A stretch of 64,000 bases of DNA from Neobacillus cucumis (GTDB lineage Bacteria; Bacillota; Bacilli; Bacillales_B; DSM-18226), in contig NZ_JAEHGC010000001.1 of NCBI RefSeq assembly GCF_016107705.1, positions 558,001 through 622,000 on the forward strand, read 5' to 3'. The position numbers were made by a program, and so were the translations under genes. The notes beneath the pieces were generated by a model that did no database searches, was not told the origin of the DNA, and saw nothing but the letters and a program-made list of their open reading frames with translations. Within the stretch, counting starts at the first letter, position 1; each line of letters opens with the position of its first letter. Below are positions 17,822 to 25,912 of this stretch, piece by piece.

Positions 17822-18208
17822 TCAAGCTCTACTTTCTGCCCACTTGATAATCCTTTTTAATTTAATATCAAAATAGCCAATTCCAATAACAGTTATTCCT
17901 GAACTAAAACGGAGTGTGAAATTAACCTTTTGAACACTACTTATAGGAGCCTCAGCCTGATAATCCATCGCCCCGTTTATATACTTAAAAGATCCTTTTG
18001 TCTGAATGGTTCCGGTGGATGTTAGCATGTTTTCCACCTTTTTGATTGAGCTAAGGAAATAGTACTCTTCTTGCAACAGTATCGCAGTTTGATTTGCAAC
18101 CTTCCTCTCAGCTAACAGCTGTTCAACACGTATGGATAAAAATAAGAAAAAAACAAGGAGGACACACAATGTAAGGGGATAGGTAAAGCCTGCCTGATTT
18201 TTTTTCAT
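17822..18208 (-). CDS. comGG: Competence pseudopilin-associated protein ComGG
   Basis: A 128-residue protein with a prepilin-like N-terminus (MKKNQAGFTYPLTLCVLLVF) and one transmembrane segment; the rest is extracytoplasmic. ComGG is a minor pseudopilin needed for the transformation pilus. The usual Glu at position 5 after the cleavage site is not obvious (FTYPL), as in other ComGG proteins. The ATG at 18208 overlaps the comGF stop as ATGA, so it is preferred to an upstream TTG. Confidence 0.85.
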   Translation of the reverse strand: MKKNQAGFTYPLTLCVLLVFFLFLSIRVEQLLAERKVANQTAILLQEEYYFLSSIKKVENMLTSTGTIQTKGSFKYINGAMDYQAEAPISSVQKVNFTLRFSSGITVIGIGYFDIKLKRIIKWAESRA

Positions 18209-18684
18209 GGACTTGAATTCCAACTAATAAAGGAGTAGATAACAATTGAATATTGTTTTCCCCATGTGTCCTTTACAGTAACCTTTACAGCGTTATTTAA
18301 TAGTACAAAAACTACATCAGATACATTTTGTAACACGATTTCATTTCCAGTACTATTAACCCTTCTTCGGACGTTAGTGCCGTACCTTTCATATTGAATG
18401 GTTTCTGCATCCTTCGTTAAAAATAGTCTTCCTGAAAGGACCTCTACCTTCATGTAAGATCGGACTTCCCTCTTTAATTGACTGCTAAAAACCTCCCACT
18501 CCAATGGTTGGTCTTCCCCTTGAATTGCTTTATTATTTAAAACTATTTGCATTAGTGGAGCCATGAAAAAGACAAGGATAGAAAATATGGCTAGGGCAAA
18601 GAGAGATTCAACCAATGTAAAAGCTTTTTCATTCTTGCATACCGCAAATTTCTGTTTTGGAAAGAAAGGCGGTTTCCTCAGCAT
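18205..18684 (-). CDS. comGF: Competence minor pseudopilin ComGF
   Basis: A 159-residue protein with the type-IV-like signal KNEKAFTLVESLFALAIF (prepilin peptidase cleavage before FTLVE) around residues 18-35. It has a longer leader than the other Com pseudopilins, as usual for ComGF. It overlaps comGE by 56 bp in another frame and comGG by 4 bp. It works at the membrane in assembly of the DNA-uptake pseudopilus. Confidence 0.87.
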   Translation of the reverse strand: MLRKPPFFPKQKFAVCKNEKAFTLVESLFALAIFSILVFFMAPLMQIVLNNKAIQGEDQPLEWEVFSSQLKREVRSYMKVEVLSGRLFLTKDAETIQYERYGTNVRRRVNSTGNEIVLQNVSDVVFVLLNNAVKVTVKDTWGKQYSIVIYSFISWNSSP

Positions 18685-18967
18685 TTACACACACCTCTTT
18701 TTCTCCGGAAAATGCAGGGTCTTTCCAGCTGATTTTGTATTCTATTCCATCCTGTAATACAGAATAATTGGTGTCTAATTTTCCCTCGATAATTTTAGCC
18801 TCGAGTTCCTCATATACCAGCTGCCTGGCCATTTTTTCGATTTTGAGTTTTTTGGATTGACTGTTTAAATCAATGACAATCGGCATAAAAAACAGACACA
18901 TCATAAACCAGGCCGATAGCGACAATAATAGCTCGAGTAAAAAGAAGCCTCTATTCTTCCGTGACAT
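18629..18967 (-). CDS. comGE: Competence minor pseudopilin ComGE
   Basis: A ~112-residue protein beginning MSRKNRGFFLLELLLSLSAWF. The prepilin signal is GFFLLELLL, with the conserved Glu five residues after the cleavage site. The ATG at 18967 follows GGGAAGG and is chosen over an in-frame start at 18985. It overlaps comGD upstream by 17 bp and comGF downstream. Confidence 0.87.
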   Translation of the reverse strand: MSRKNRGFFLLELLLSLSAWFMMCLFFMPIVIDLNSQSKKLKIEKMARQLVYEELEAKIIEGKLDTNYSVLQDGIEYKISWKDPAFSGEKEVCVNAEETAFLSKTEICGMQE

Positions 18968-19391
18968 AAAACCTTCCCTTTCCAATCAAAAACGTAACAC
19001 GATATTGCTTATCCTTCGTTACAATCGTGAACGAACCAAATTTACTTATATTTCCATCCGGTAGAAACCGAAAATATAACGATAGTGTCCCCGGATATAC
19101 ATGAATATCGTTTGAATAATATCGCTCGACCAGCCGTGGAAGATCATTGCGCTCATAAATATAATAGTTATATTCGTTTTCCGAAAAGCCTACATAGACC
19201 TCGTGTTGATGGGAAATAGCATATTGTTGGGCGAAATATAAGTCTGTTTTGAGCTGGGAAATGAAGGTTTCATCTTCTATACGATTCGCTTGTGGCTTTA
19301 CAGAAAAGACAGTAATCGAGGATAGGATTAAAAAGATCGCGAGAACCAATAAAGATTCGATTAAAGTAAATCCATTTTGGTTATTTTTCAT
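18951..19391 (-). CDS. comGD: Competence minor pseudopilin ComGD
   Basis: A 146-residue pseudopilin with the classic signal MKNNQNGFTLIESLLVLAIF. The gene starts as ATGA overlapping the comGC stop. After the N-terminal helix the protein has a GspH/ComGD-like beta-rich domain. It is part of the comG operon products that form the transformation pseudopilus crossing the cell wall. Confidence 0.9.
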   Translation of the reverse strand: MKNNQNGFTLIESLLVLAIFLILSSITVFSVKPQANRIEDETFISQLKTDLYFAQQYAISHQHEVYVGFSENEYNYYIYERNDLPRLVERYYSNDIHVYPGTLSLYFRFLPDGNISKFGSFTIVTKDKQYRVTFLIGKGRFYVTEE

Positions 19392-19720
19392 TCAGACGTA
19401 TTTGCCACCGCTACAACTTTTCCGTCGGCTTGTATTTCTACCTTTGTTTTTCCATCAGGACAGCCCTTTGCATCCTCTTTTAAATAATCAGCAGCAACTA
19501 AATCCTCAACACTTGTAGGCAGTTTTTTCTTTTCCATTTCATAAGCCTGAACTTGGGCTTGTACCATTTTCACAAATGCCTGACAACCTTTGTCATTGAT
19601 ATTTGAATTATGTTTTGTGATGTTCGGAATTGTGATAATTAACAATACAGAAATAATTAACATAACAATCATCATTTCAATTAGTGTAAAACCCTTTTGA
19701 TTTTTAAATTTTTTCAGCAT
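19388..19720 (-). CDS. comGC: Major competence pseudopilin ComGC
   Basis: A 110-residue major subunit of the DNA-uptake pilus. The prepilin signal is NQKGFTLIEMMIVMLIISVL: cleavage by ComC after Gly, with Glu5 present. Two cysteines (NDKGCQAF, AKGCPDGK) match the pair known to form an intramolecular disulfide in Bacillus ComGC. AGGTTGAAAAG precedes the ATG at 19720; it lies 18 bp after comGB. Confidence 0.94.
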   Translation of the reverse strand: MLKKFKNQKGFTLIEMMIVMLIISVLLIITIPNITKHNSNINDKGCQAFVKMVQAQVQAYEMEKKKLPTSVEDLVAADYLKEDAKGCPDGKTKVEIQADGKVVAVANTSE

Positions 19721-19738
19721 CTTTTCAACCTCCAGTTT

Positions 19739-20770
19739 TTAAATTCCATCCATTAGATGGAACATCGGTAAAAGAATAGCTAAATACATCGACACGACAA
19801 GAAATCCGATAAAAAGATATAAAATAGGCTGAATCATTTTAAAGCTTTTTTCAATTATTTCTTCCATTGTATTTACACAATGCCGGCTAAAAAATTGCAG
19901 TTCTTGTTCTAACTTTCCATTCGCTTGTCCATGCTTAACAATCATCGGAAATTCTTTTTCAAAAAAAGAAAATGCGGCTAAAATAGACTCGAGTTTTTCT
20001 CCGGTTACCAGCTTTTCTTTAATCTCCTTCCCAAGTTGGCTGTAAAAGGGTTGTCTGTGGTTCTTTTCAAAGAGCAGTAAGGCTTCAGAGACTGAGATTC
20101 CCCCTGCAAGTAAAAAGCTGAGCTGAATGGAAAAATAGTGAGTAAATAACAATCTGAGAACCCTTCCTGCAATTGGGAGACGAACTAACTGAGATCGTTG
20201 CAGAAGGATAGACATATTTCTGAAAACAAAAAAGTAATACATGGCTGCTAGAAGAAAAATAGTAAATATCCCCAATAGAATCTTAGGGAAATATTGGTCA
20301 AAAGCATAAATTACTTTCGTGAAAAAATTAGCCTCAAGTCCCATTGATTTAAAAAGGGTTGTAAACCTTGGCAGCAGTGTATTTTCAATAAAAACAAACA
20401 GAAAACCGGTAATGAAAATTAGAAGCAGCGGATACTGGAGCAGTTTTAAGAGCTTCTGCAAATCCTTGTCCTTTACCAAAGCCATCCCGCTGCCTTCTAA
20501 AAGTGCCTCCGCAAAATTGCCGTGTTGTTCAGCAAAATAAACAAAACCAACTAAATCTTTGTGAAAGCCAAGCTTATCTAAAACCTCATGAAACGATAAA
20601 CCAGTTTTTAAACCAATTAAGCATTTATGAAGCTCCTCCTTTCGATTAGTGGAAAGGTGAAGGGAAATGGACTCAAGAGCCTCAGAAATCGGATATCCTC
20701 TCGCCAATAATTCACCTGTTCTTTTTAAAAGGGTTGCTTGTTCATTTACCGTCCATTTACGATGTTTCAT
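19739..20770 (-). CDS. comGB: Competence pilus platform membrane protein ComGB
   Basis: A ~343-residue GspF/PilC-like protein with two repeated F domains, three main transmembrane segments and the typical ETLEKTGELL-like opening, here ATLLKRTGELLARGYPISEA. It anchors the ComGA ATPase and the growing pseudopilus. Start: ATG at 20770 (MKHRKW), inside the end of comGA by 14 bp; an ATG seven codons earlier is also possible and neither has a strong ribosome-binding site. Confidence 0.9.
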   Translation of the reverse strand: MKHRKWTVNEQATLLKRTGELLARGYPISEALESISLHLSTNRKEELHKCLIGLKTGLSFHEVLDKLGFHKDLVGFVYFAEQHGNFAEALLEGSGMALVKDKDLQKLLKLLQYPLLLIFITGFLFVFIENTLLPRFTTLFKSMGLEANFFTKVIYAFDQYFPKILLGIFTIFLLAAMYYFFVFRNMSILLQRSQLVRLPIAGRVLRLLFTHYFSIQLSFLLAGGISVSEALLLFEKNHRQPFYSQLGKEIKEKLVTGEKLESILAAFSFFEKEFPMIVKHGQANGKLEQELQFFSRHCVNTMEEIIEKSFKMIQPILYLFIGFLVVSMYLAILLPMFHLMDGI

Positions 20771-21830
20771 AATTGTATACCAGCCGTTCATATTCTGACT
20801 CTTTTATATAACCAAGTGCAATTCCCTTATTGATTACTTGATTGATCGTCTTATAGCGTGGTTCAATATTTTCCCCCTTTGCAGCCCTCATTGCTGACTG
20901 TAAATTCCTCCCTGATAAGAGTTCAAACACACTTGCTCTTTTCCATCTACCATATGAATAACAAAATGGCGAACAGTCGTCCTGGCAAAATGGACAGGTC
21001 AATTCCACCAAGCGCTGTGCCGTTACGGCAATAAGCGTTTGCTCTACTTCCAGCCAATTCACTCCGAATTCATGAAGTCGATAAACCGCTCCCTTCGCGT
21101 CCCTTGTATGCATTGTGGACAGAACTAAATGCCCCGTAAGCGCAGCCCGAACAGCAATTTTTGCTGTTTCACTGTCCCTTATTTCTCCTACCATAATGAT
21201 ATCCGGATCATGCCGCAAAATAGCTTTTAATCCGGTGGCATAGGTGACCCCCGCTTTTTCGTTTACTTGGACCTGCAGGACGGAATCATAATTTTTTTCG
21301 ATAGGGTCTTCTAGTGTAATGACGTTCCGATGGAATAAGTGTGCGGTTTCATTGAGGAGTGAATATAAGGTAGTGGTTTTTCCACTGCCTGTCGGCCCGG
21401 TAAAAATAATTAACCCGTGGGCGTGTTTAAGAAGGGCAAGTAATTTTCTCGTCATTGAAGGGAATAAGGATAGCTGGTGAAATGGAATCTGTTCTTGTTG
21501 AGGTAAAAGCCGGATAACAAGGCTTTCTCGATTGTTTGAAGGCAGGGTGGATAATCTGAGCCCCATCAATTGACCGTTGACATCGCAAAAAATTGAACCG
21601 CTTTGCGGGCGTCTTCTTTCCCCAATATCCATGTTTGCGGTAAATTTAAAATGTGAAATTAATTTGTCGCATTCTTCTTTTGGAAGGGATAACCGAGGAA
21701 TAAGTTTATTCGTAAGGCGGATTTGAACGAGTGTATCATTCTTTCGCGGAATGATATGAATATCGGTTGCTTGGTTTCGAGTGGCATCTTTAATAATTCG
21801 ATTGGCTAAAATTTCGATAGCGCTGACAAT
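20757..21830 (-). CDS. comGA: Competence traffic ATPase ComGA, apparent AUU start
   Basis: A PilB/GspE-family ATPase powering pseudopilus assembly: Walker A GPTGSGKTT, Asp box EDPIE, Walker B IIMVGEIRDSE, His box HLVLSTMHTRDA, and a CPFC-x-DDC zinc-like motif. The first ATG in frame (21632) would delete ~66 conserved residues. Upstream the frame codes SAIEILANRIIKDATRNQAT and DIHIIPRKNDT, which align with B. subtilis ComGA from its first residues. After an in-frame TAA and AAAGGAGG at the right distance the only plausible initiator is ATT at 21830. This gives 357 residues, the family length. Confidence 0.88.
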   Translation of the reverse strand: MVSAIEILANRIIKDATRNQATDIHIIPRKNDTLVQIRLTNKLIPRLSLPKEECDKLISHFKFTANMDIGERRRPQSGSIFCDVNGQLMGLRLSTLPSNNRESLVIRLLPQQEQIPFHQLSLFPSMTRKLLALLKHAHGLIIFTGPTGSGKTTTLYSLLNETAHLFHRNVITLEDPIEKNYDSVLQVQVNEKAGVTYATGLKAILRHDPDIIMVGEIRDSETAKIAVRAALTGHLVLSTMHTRDAKGAVYRLHEFGVNWLEVEQTLIAVTAQRLVELTCPFCQDDCSPFCYSYGRWKRASVFELLSGRNLQSAMRAAKGENIEPRYKTINQVINKGIALGYIKESEYERLVYNYETS

Positions 21831-22033
21831 GAGAATAACCTCCTTTTAGTATTACTGCAGATAGGATAAAACATGTTTCAACAGGATTCCCCCTTATTTT
21901 TAATTTGTTAACCATTATTAGAATAACTCAATGGACACCATTCAGGTACAAGAATTTCGAGCTAAATATTACAAATTTATGACGATAATTGTGAACATTT
22001 TCTAAACTTATAGTGTTTATGTTGTTAACCTCA

Positions 22034-22062
22034 TTCCCATGTTAGTATCGCTGTATTATAAT
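22034..22062 (+). promoter_or_regulatory. Probable sigma-A promoter of the SufR-like regulator gene
   Basis: TTCCCA (22034-22039), a 17-bp spacer, then TATAAT (22057-22062), about 35 bp before the start codon. The -35 is weak. Confidence 0.45.
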
Positions 22063-22096
22063 GAGTGTAAATTATGGGGGTTCGAGGTGAAACCAG

Positions 22097-22792
22097 ATGG
22101 AACAAACGTTAAAAATAACAAATGTTTTATCAGATCCAACGCGTTATTATATTTATCAATACATTACAAAAAGGCACCAAGAGGTAACTGTCCAAGAGGT
22201 CGCTGAAAATTTTAATATCCATCCCAATGTGGCAAGATTGCATCTCTCCAAGCTGGAAGATGTGAACATGTTAATTTCTGAAACAAAGAAAACAGGTAAG
22301 GGCGGCCGTCCTAGCCGGTTATACCGCTTATCAGATGATGTGATTCAACTGCATTTTCCATTCCGCGATTATATGCTGTTATCCAAAGTAGCGATTCAAA
22401 CCATGCTTACACTTGGTGAGGAAGGAAAAAAAGCATTATATATAACAGGAAAACGTTTTGGAACTGAAATTATAGAACAAGAAATGGCAAAAAGATCTTT
22501 CGGTGATGAATTAGATTTTAACGAAAAGCTAAATATATTAAAGAGTGCTTCAACACTTGCAGGCTTTTATCCGGAATTTGATGTGAACGGGGATCAAACC
22601 AAAATCTATTTTCAGATTTATAATTGCCCTTTTAAAGAAGTGGCAGAGGAACACGAAACCGTTTGCAGTATGCATCGTGAATTTCTTAAGGGGATGTTTG
22701 AGGTCTTATTCTCTTCCGTCGATTTGATTGAAAAAGAGAATATGTTTAATGGCTGTGAAACATGTTCCTACCAAGCATTTGTCACAAACTAA
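22097..22792 (+). CDS. Winged-helix regulator with C-terminal cysteine cluster (SufR-like)
   Basis: 231 residues. Residues ~8-75 form an ArsR/DeoR-type winged helix (LSDPTRYYIYQYI, VAENFNIHPNVARLHLSKLE, GKGGRPSRLYRLS wing). The C-terminal half carries C177-x12-C190-x29-C220-x2-C223 (NCPFKEVAEE, VCSMHREF, CETCSY). That layout resembles SufR-type iron-sulfur-sensing repressors, so cluster- or metal-dependent DNA binding is likely (inference). The ATG has GAGGTG upstream. It is followed by the DUF2626 gene with its own promoter; targets unknown. Confidence 0.8.
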   Translation: MEQTLKITNVLSDPTRYYIYQYITKRHQEVTVQEVAENFNIHPNVARLHLSKLEDVNMLISETKKTGKGGRPSRLYRLSDDVIQLHFPFRDYMLLSKVAIQTMLTLGEEGKKALYITGKRFGTEIIEQEMAKRSFGDELDFNEKLNILKSASTLAGFYPEFDVNGDQTKIYFQIYNCPFKEVAEEHETVCSMHREFLKGMFEVLFSSVDLIEKENMFNGCETCSYQAFVTN

Positions 22793-22806
22793 TACCAAAC
22801 CATTAT

Positions 22807-22835
22807 TTACATTACCCTAACTTTTACCTTATAAT
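22807..22835 (+). promoter_or_regulatory. Probable promoter of the DUF2626 gene
   Basis: TTACAT (22807-22812), a 17-bp spacer and TATAAT (22830-22835), about 40 bp before the start codon at 22877. Confidence 0.5.
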
Positions 22836-22876
22836 ATTGTAATGATGGTATTCGTAGGGTAAAAGGAGGGATACAT

Positions 22877-23119
22877 ATGGATCGCATGTTCAGAGTATTG
22901 GGTTTCTGGACGGGTATTTTTACCGTTATGTTTTATTTAGGAGATCTGGATAAAACGGCAATGTTATTTTTAGCCCAAACAGGTTTCTTCGTTCTGCTCA
23001 GCTATCTAAAACTTTCCGAACGTATGTACATGTACGTTTTCGGAGCATATTTAACCATTTTCTTTGCAGGTTTCACTTATTGGTCAACTTTCATGATGCC
23101 TCTAGGTGCAGCAGAATAA
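22877..23119 (+). CDS. yqgY: DUF2626 small membrane protein YqgY
   Basis: An 80-residue hydrophobic protein, MDRMFRVLGFWTGIFTVMFY at the start, with two or three membrane segments and a conserved FAGFTYWSTFMMPL end. It matches the Bacillus YqgY/DUF2626 family, function unknown. AAAAGGAGG precedes the ATG. It is monocistronic between its own promoter and a bidirectional terminator. Confidence 0.87.
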   Translation: MDRMFRVLGFWTGIFTVMFYLGDLDKTAMLFLAQTGFFVLLSYLKLSERMYMYVFGAYLTIFFAGFTYWSTFMMPLGAAE

Positions 23120-23125
23120 GAAATA

Positions 23126-23155
23126 AAAAACACTGGGAATGCCTCCAGTGTTTTT
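23126..23155. terminator. Bidirectional terminator between yqgY and the methyltransferase gene
   Basis: AAAAACACTGG (23126-23136) pairs with CCAGTGTTTTT (23145-23155), with A/T-runs on both sides. Confidence 0.85.
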
Positions 23156-23159
23156 TTAT

Positions 23160-24245
23160 TTAAAATATTTCCTTAAAATCAACATTCAAACCTTTTTGTT
23201 GAATTATGATATGGAAATAGGAACTTATCCCCGATGGCATAATTAAACTTCGTATTGCCCGGTTCCGCTTGCTTTGTTCAGAAAATGGGTTAGGATCAAA
23301 ATGACTTTGTAATTCTTCAAGAATGCCTGCTTTTAATAAAAATTCATCCTGCCTAAGCATCGTAACAAAATTCAGGCCAACATTTTCCCCCTGTTGAATA
23401 AGCTGATCAAATTGAATATGTGTTGTAATATCGATTTCCCCGGGATGCTGCAAAATATTATCGAGCATTTGATGCTGATGGTATCCCCGTAAACTCCCCC
23501 TAGATCTCGCAGGCTGCATCCATTCCTGATTGGTATAACCATAGTCAGCACTGACAACAAGACCCTTTGTAATAAATTTCGAAATATCCCCAATCATTTT
23601 TTCTATTGCTAGAGGAACTTCAAACCGTTGTTTCTCCTTTAACTCCAATTTATTCTCTGATAAAAACTGAACAATTTCCTGATTCGATAACGGAACCCTT
23701 TTCTCAAACAATTTATTATTTTCAATTCCAATCATCACTTCGAAAATTCTGCCATTCTCCCTCTCGATTACATGGACAGGAAGTGCATCGAAAAGCTCAT
23801 TTGAAAAAATCATTCCTGCAAAGCCTCTAATTTCATCGAGCGTTTCTAACTGGGTAACAGAGAAGGCAGAACCGAAAAGCTCTTTTTGTAATTTCCTATG
23901 ATATGGGCTGCTTTCGACAATCATATATTCAATGGGAATTTGAACTGATTTATACCATTCCGTTAAAAAAGCGTTAGCAAAGCGGCCGTTTCCTGCCCCA
24001 ATTTCACAAAATACAGCCGGTAATTCATATTGCTTATATATTTTTGAAAACCATTTTGCAAAAAGCCGGCCATAAACATCTGAAATATTGCTGGTTGTGA
24101 TAAAATCACCATTGCGCCCGATTTTCACCTTTTCTTTCATATAGTAGCCAAAATCGGGATGATAAAGGGCTGCAGTGATGAAATCTGCATAGGAAATATA
24201 ATGATGGGGTGATTCCGAAATGATTTTTTTTAAATATGTAATCAT
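23160..24245 (-). CDS. Class I SAM-dependent methyltransferase, MidA/NDUFAF7 family
   Basis: A 361-residue protein whose motif I is CEIGAGNGRFANAFL, with the family's other blocks: DFITTSNISDVYGRLFAKW, IFSNELFDALPVHV and SADYGYTNQEW. Mitochondrial NDUFAF7 methylates an arginine of complex I; the bacterial substrate is unknown. Length and N-terminal ISESPHHYISYADFITAALY are typical. The ATG at 24245 has AAAAAGGAG. It is a single gene convergent with yqgY. Confidence 0.85.
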   Translation of the reverse strand: MITYLKKIISESPHHYISYADFITAALYHPDFGYYMKEKVKIGRNGDFITTSNISDVYGRLFAKWFSKIYKQYELPAVFCEIGAGNGRFANAFLTEWYKSVQIPIEYMIVESSPYHRKLQKELFGSAFSVTQLETLDEIRGFAGMIFSNELFDALPVHVIERENGRIFEVMIGIENNKLFEKRVPLSNQEIVQFLSENKLELKEKQRFEVPLAIEKMIGDISKFITKGLVVSADYGYTNQEWMQPARSRGSLRGYHQHQMLDNILQHPGEIDITTHIQFDQLIQQGENVGLNFVTMLRQDEFLLKAGILEELQSHFDPNPFSEQSKRNRAIRSLIMPSGISSYFHIIIQQKGLNVDFKEIF

Positions 24246-24354
24246 CTTTTACTCCTTTTTGATTTCCCACTATTGACATAGTGTTTACTATATATTATTG
24301 TTAAGTCAGTAGCTTAACTATATCCCCTCCCATTATATGAATAGAACATCCCCC

Positions 24355-24387
24355 GAAAAGCCCTTCTCCTCGTGAGAAGGGCTTTTC
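24355..24387 (-). terminator. Terminator after yqgX
   Basis: GAAAAGCCCTTCTC (24355-24368) pairs with GAGAAGGGCTTTTC (24374-24387), a long GC-rich stem just past the yqgX stop. Confidence 0.85.
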
Positions 24388-24398
24388 TATTTGAGTAA

Positions 24399-25034
24399 TC
24401 AAAAACCATTTAAAAAAGGATTGCTATCCATCTCTTCGATAATAGTGGTTTCAGGACCATGCCCCGGTAAGACCACTGTCTCCTCCGGTAAAAATAACAA
24501 CTTATCGTGAATGCTTTTTAAAAGCTGTGCTTGATTTCCCTTTGGCAGATCTGTTCGACCAATGCTCCCTTTAAATAAGGCATCTCCAGAAACGACAAAA
24601 CCGTCATTTTCAAAATAATAAGAAACACTGCCCGGTGAATGGCCTGGAGTTTCAAACAGTTTAAATTCAAAACCAGCTATTTTTATATCTTCTTCCTTTT
24701 TCAAAATAAACTCAGCAGGTTTCGCGTTAACGCTTTCCTTCATCATAAAGAATTTTGAACCATTTAATTTTGGATCACTAAGCCACTCTTCTTCCTCCTC
24801 ATGAACATAAACAGGAATTTTAAAAAAATCCCTTACCTCATCTACTGCCCCAATATGGTCAAAATGAGCATGAGTCAGGAAAATGGCCGCCGGCTTTAAT
24901 TCACGCTTGGTCAACCAATTAATCAACTTTTTCCCTTCACTACCTGGGTCAAAAATAAGACATGTTTGATCAGGATTTTCCACTATGTAACAGTTTGTTT
25001 GCAGAACCCCTAAGGGGATTTGCGACCACTTCAT
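24399..25034 (-). CDS. yqgX: Metallo-beta-lactamase-fold hydrolase YqgX (glyoxalase II-like)
   Basis: A 211-residue MBL-fold hydrolase. The metal motif is THAHFDHIGAV (HxHxDH), with a further His in ETPGHSPGS, Asp in SGDALFKGSIGRTD and a final His in VLPGHGPET. It is likely a thioester hydrolase of the hydroxyacylglutathione/bacillithiol type; the substrate is not shown by sequence. A CTGGAGG site precedes the ATG at 25034. Confidence 0.9.
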   Translation of the reverse strand: MKWSQIPLGVLQTNCYIVENPDQTCLIFDPGSEGKKLINWLTKRELKPAAIFLTHAHFDHIGAVDEVRDFFKIPVYVHEEEEEWLSDPKLNGSKFFMMKESVNAKPAEFILKKEEDIKIAGFEFKLFETPGHSPGSVSYYFENDGFVVSGDALFKGSIGRTDLPKGNQAQLLKSIHDKLLFLPEETVVLPGHGPETTIIEEMDSNPFLNGF

Positions 25035-25282
25035 TTTGTATACCTCCAGTTAATAAATGCAATAATAACATTTTACACTATTCTTTAATTGTAGATAAAG
25101 AAACGAACGATATTCTTAATACCAATTTAAAACCTCGAACATAAAGTTGTCTCTTTTTTGCCCTCGACAAACGAATGAAAAAACTATAAAATAGGAAACG
25201 AATGTATATAATATTCTTACATAACTATTTTAAAATGTTAGGCATACTGCCTGGTAAATAACCAATAAAGGGGGATTTGTTC

Positions 25283-25459
25283 ATGGGTTTAGTTATTATC
25301 TTTGCTTTAGTAACCATCCTTGCTTTTTTTGCTGGACTTCGTGCACTAAAAAATAAAAATTTATTAGCTGCATTTTGGGGAGTCGCTTCATTCTTGGTCT
25401 TTGGCTGGTTTGTCGTCATGACCATCATTCACCACGGAATTCCGACTGGAACGCACTAA
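25283..25459 (+). CDS. yqgW: DUF2759 small membrane protein YqgW
   Basis: A 58-residue protein with two transmembrane helices (about residues 2-20 and 32-50), MGLVIIFALVTILAFFAGLR at the start. It matches Bacillus YqgW (DUF2759), function unknown. The ATG at 25283 has AAGGGGG 8 nt upstream; the TTG two codons earlier is too close. Confidence 0.82.
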   Translation: MGLVIIFALVTILAFFAGLRALKNKNLLAAFWGVASFLVFGWFVVMTIIHHGIPTGTH

Positions 25460-25472
25460 GACAATATAGAGA

Positions 25473-25498
25473 AGACTGCCTTTTAGGCAGTCTTTTTT
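25473..25498. terminator. Terminator after yqgW
   Basis: AGACTGCC (25473-25480) pairs with GGCAGTCT (25486-25493), followed by TTTTT on +. Confidence 0.85.
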
Positions 25499-25499
25499 A

Positions 25500-25814
25500 T
25501 TAATCTTGTAAAAGGCTATTTACTTTATCTACCTTATACTCCATGCTTCTTTTTACATCCCTTCGGTCATCCACACGGATATTTGTTGCTACCCGCTGAA
25601 TCCCCTCTGAAAATGGAGCTTCGTGCATCGCCTGAATCACTTCAAATAAAACGGGCAGGTCCCCTTCAATAATCGTATTCATAGGGGTCAACTGATAATG
25701 AATTTTCCCTTCTGCCTCATATCTTTTTAATACCTTTTGTACACTAGCCACATATTTACTCACACTGGGTGTTTCAGTCCCCAGTGGAATGACGGTAACA
25801 TCAACAATTGCCAT
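25500..25814 (-). CDS. yqgV: UPF0045/MTH1187 thiamine-binding family protein YqgV
   Basis: About 104 residues, MAIVDVTVIPLGTETPSVSK at the start: a ferredoxin-like fold protein of the MTH1187/YkoF-like family, some members of which bind thiamine or related ligands. The YQLTPMNTIIEGDLP segment is the usual core. I took the ATG at 25814, with AGGTGATCAGG before it; a GTG three codons upstream is possible. Function in Bacillus unproven. Confidence 0.83.
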   Translation of the reverse strand: MAIVDVTVIPLGTETPSVSKYVASVQKVLKRYEAEGKIHYQLTPMNTIIEGDLPVLFEVIQAMHEAPFSEGIQRVATNIRVDDRRDVKRSMEYKVDKVNSLLQD

Positions 25815-25884
25815 CCTGATCACCTGCTTGGTCCATTAATTTTTGGTACAGTGTGATTTTATCATACCTGGCAAAGTAAGAAAA

Positions 25885-25912
25885 AAAGAATGACTCTTTA
25901 CAGTCATTCTTT
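25885..25912 (-). terminator. Terminator of yqgU
   Basis: AAGAATGACT and AGTCATTCTT arms flank CTTTAC; the yqgU stop codon is inside the right arm and a T-run follows on the - strand. Confidence 0.75.

Noticed and set aside
21850..22000. ComK box (paired AAAA-N5-TTTT) upstream of comGA
   Set aside because: Expected from B. subtilis, but I could not find a convincing pair by eye; only a single AAAACATGTTT-like element at ~21868-21878.
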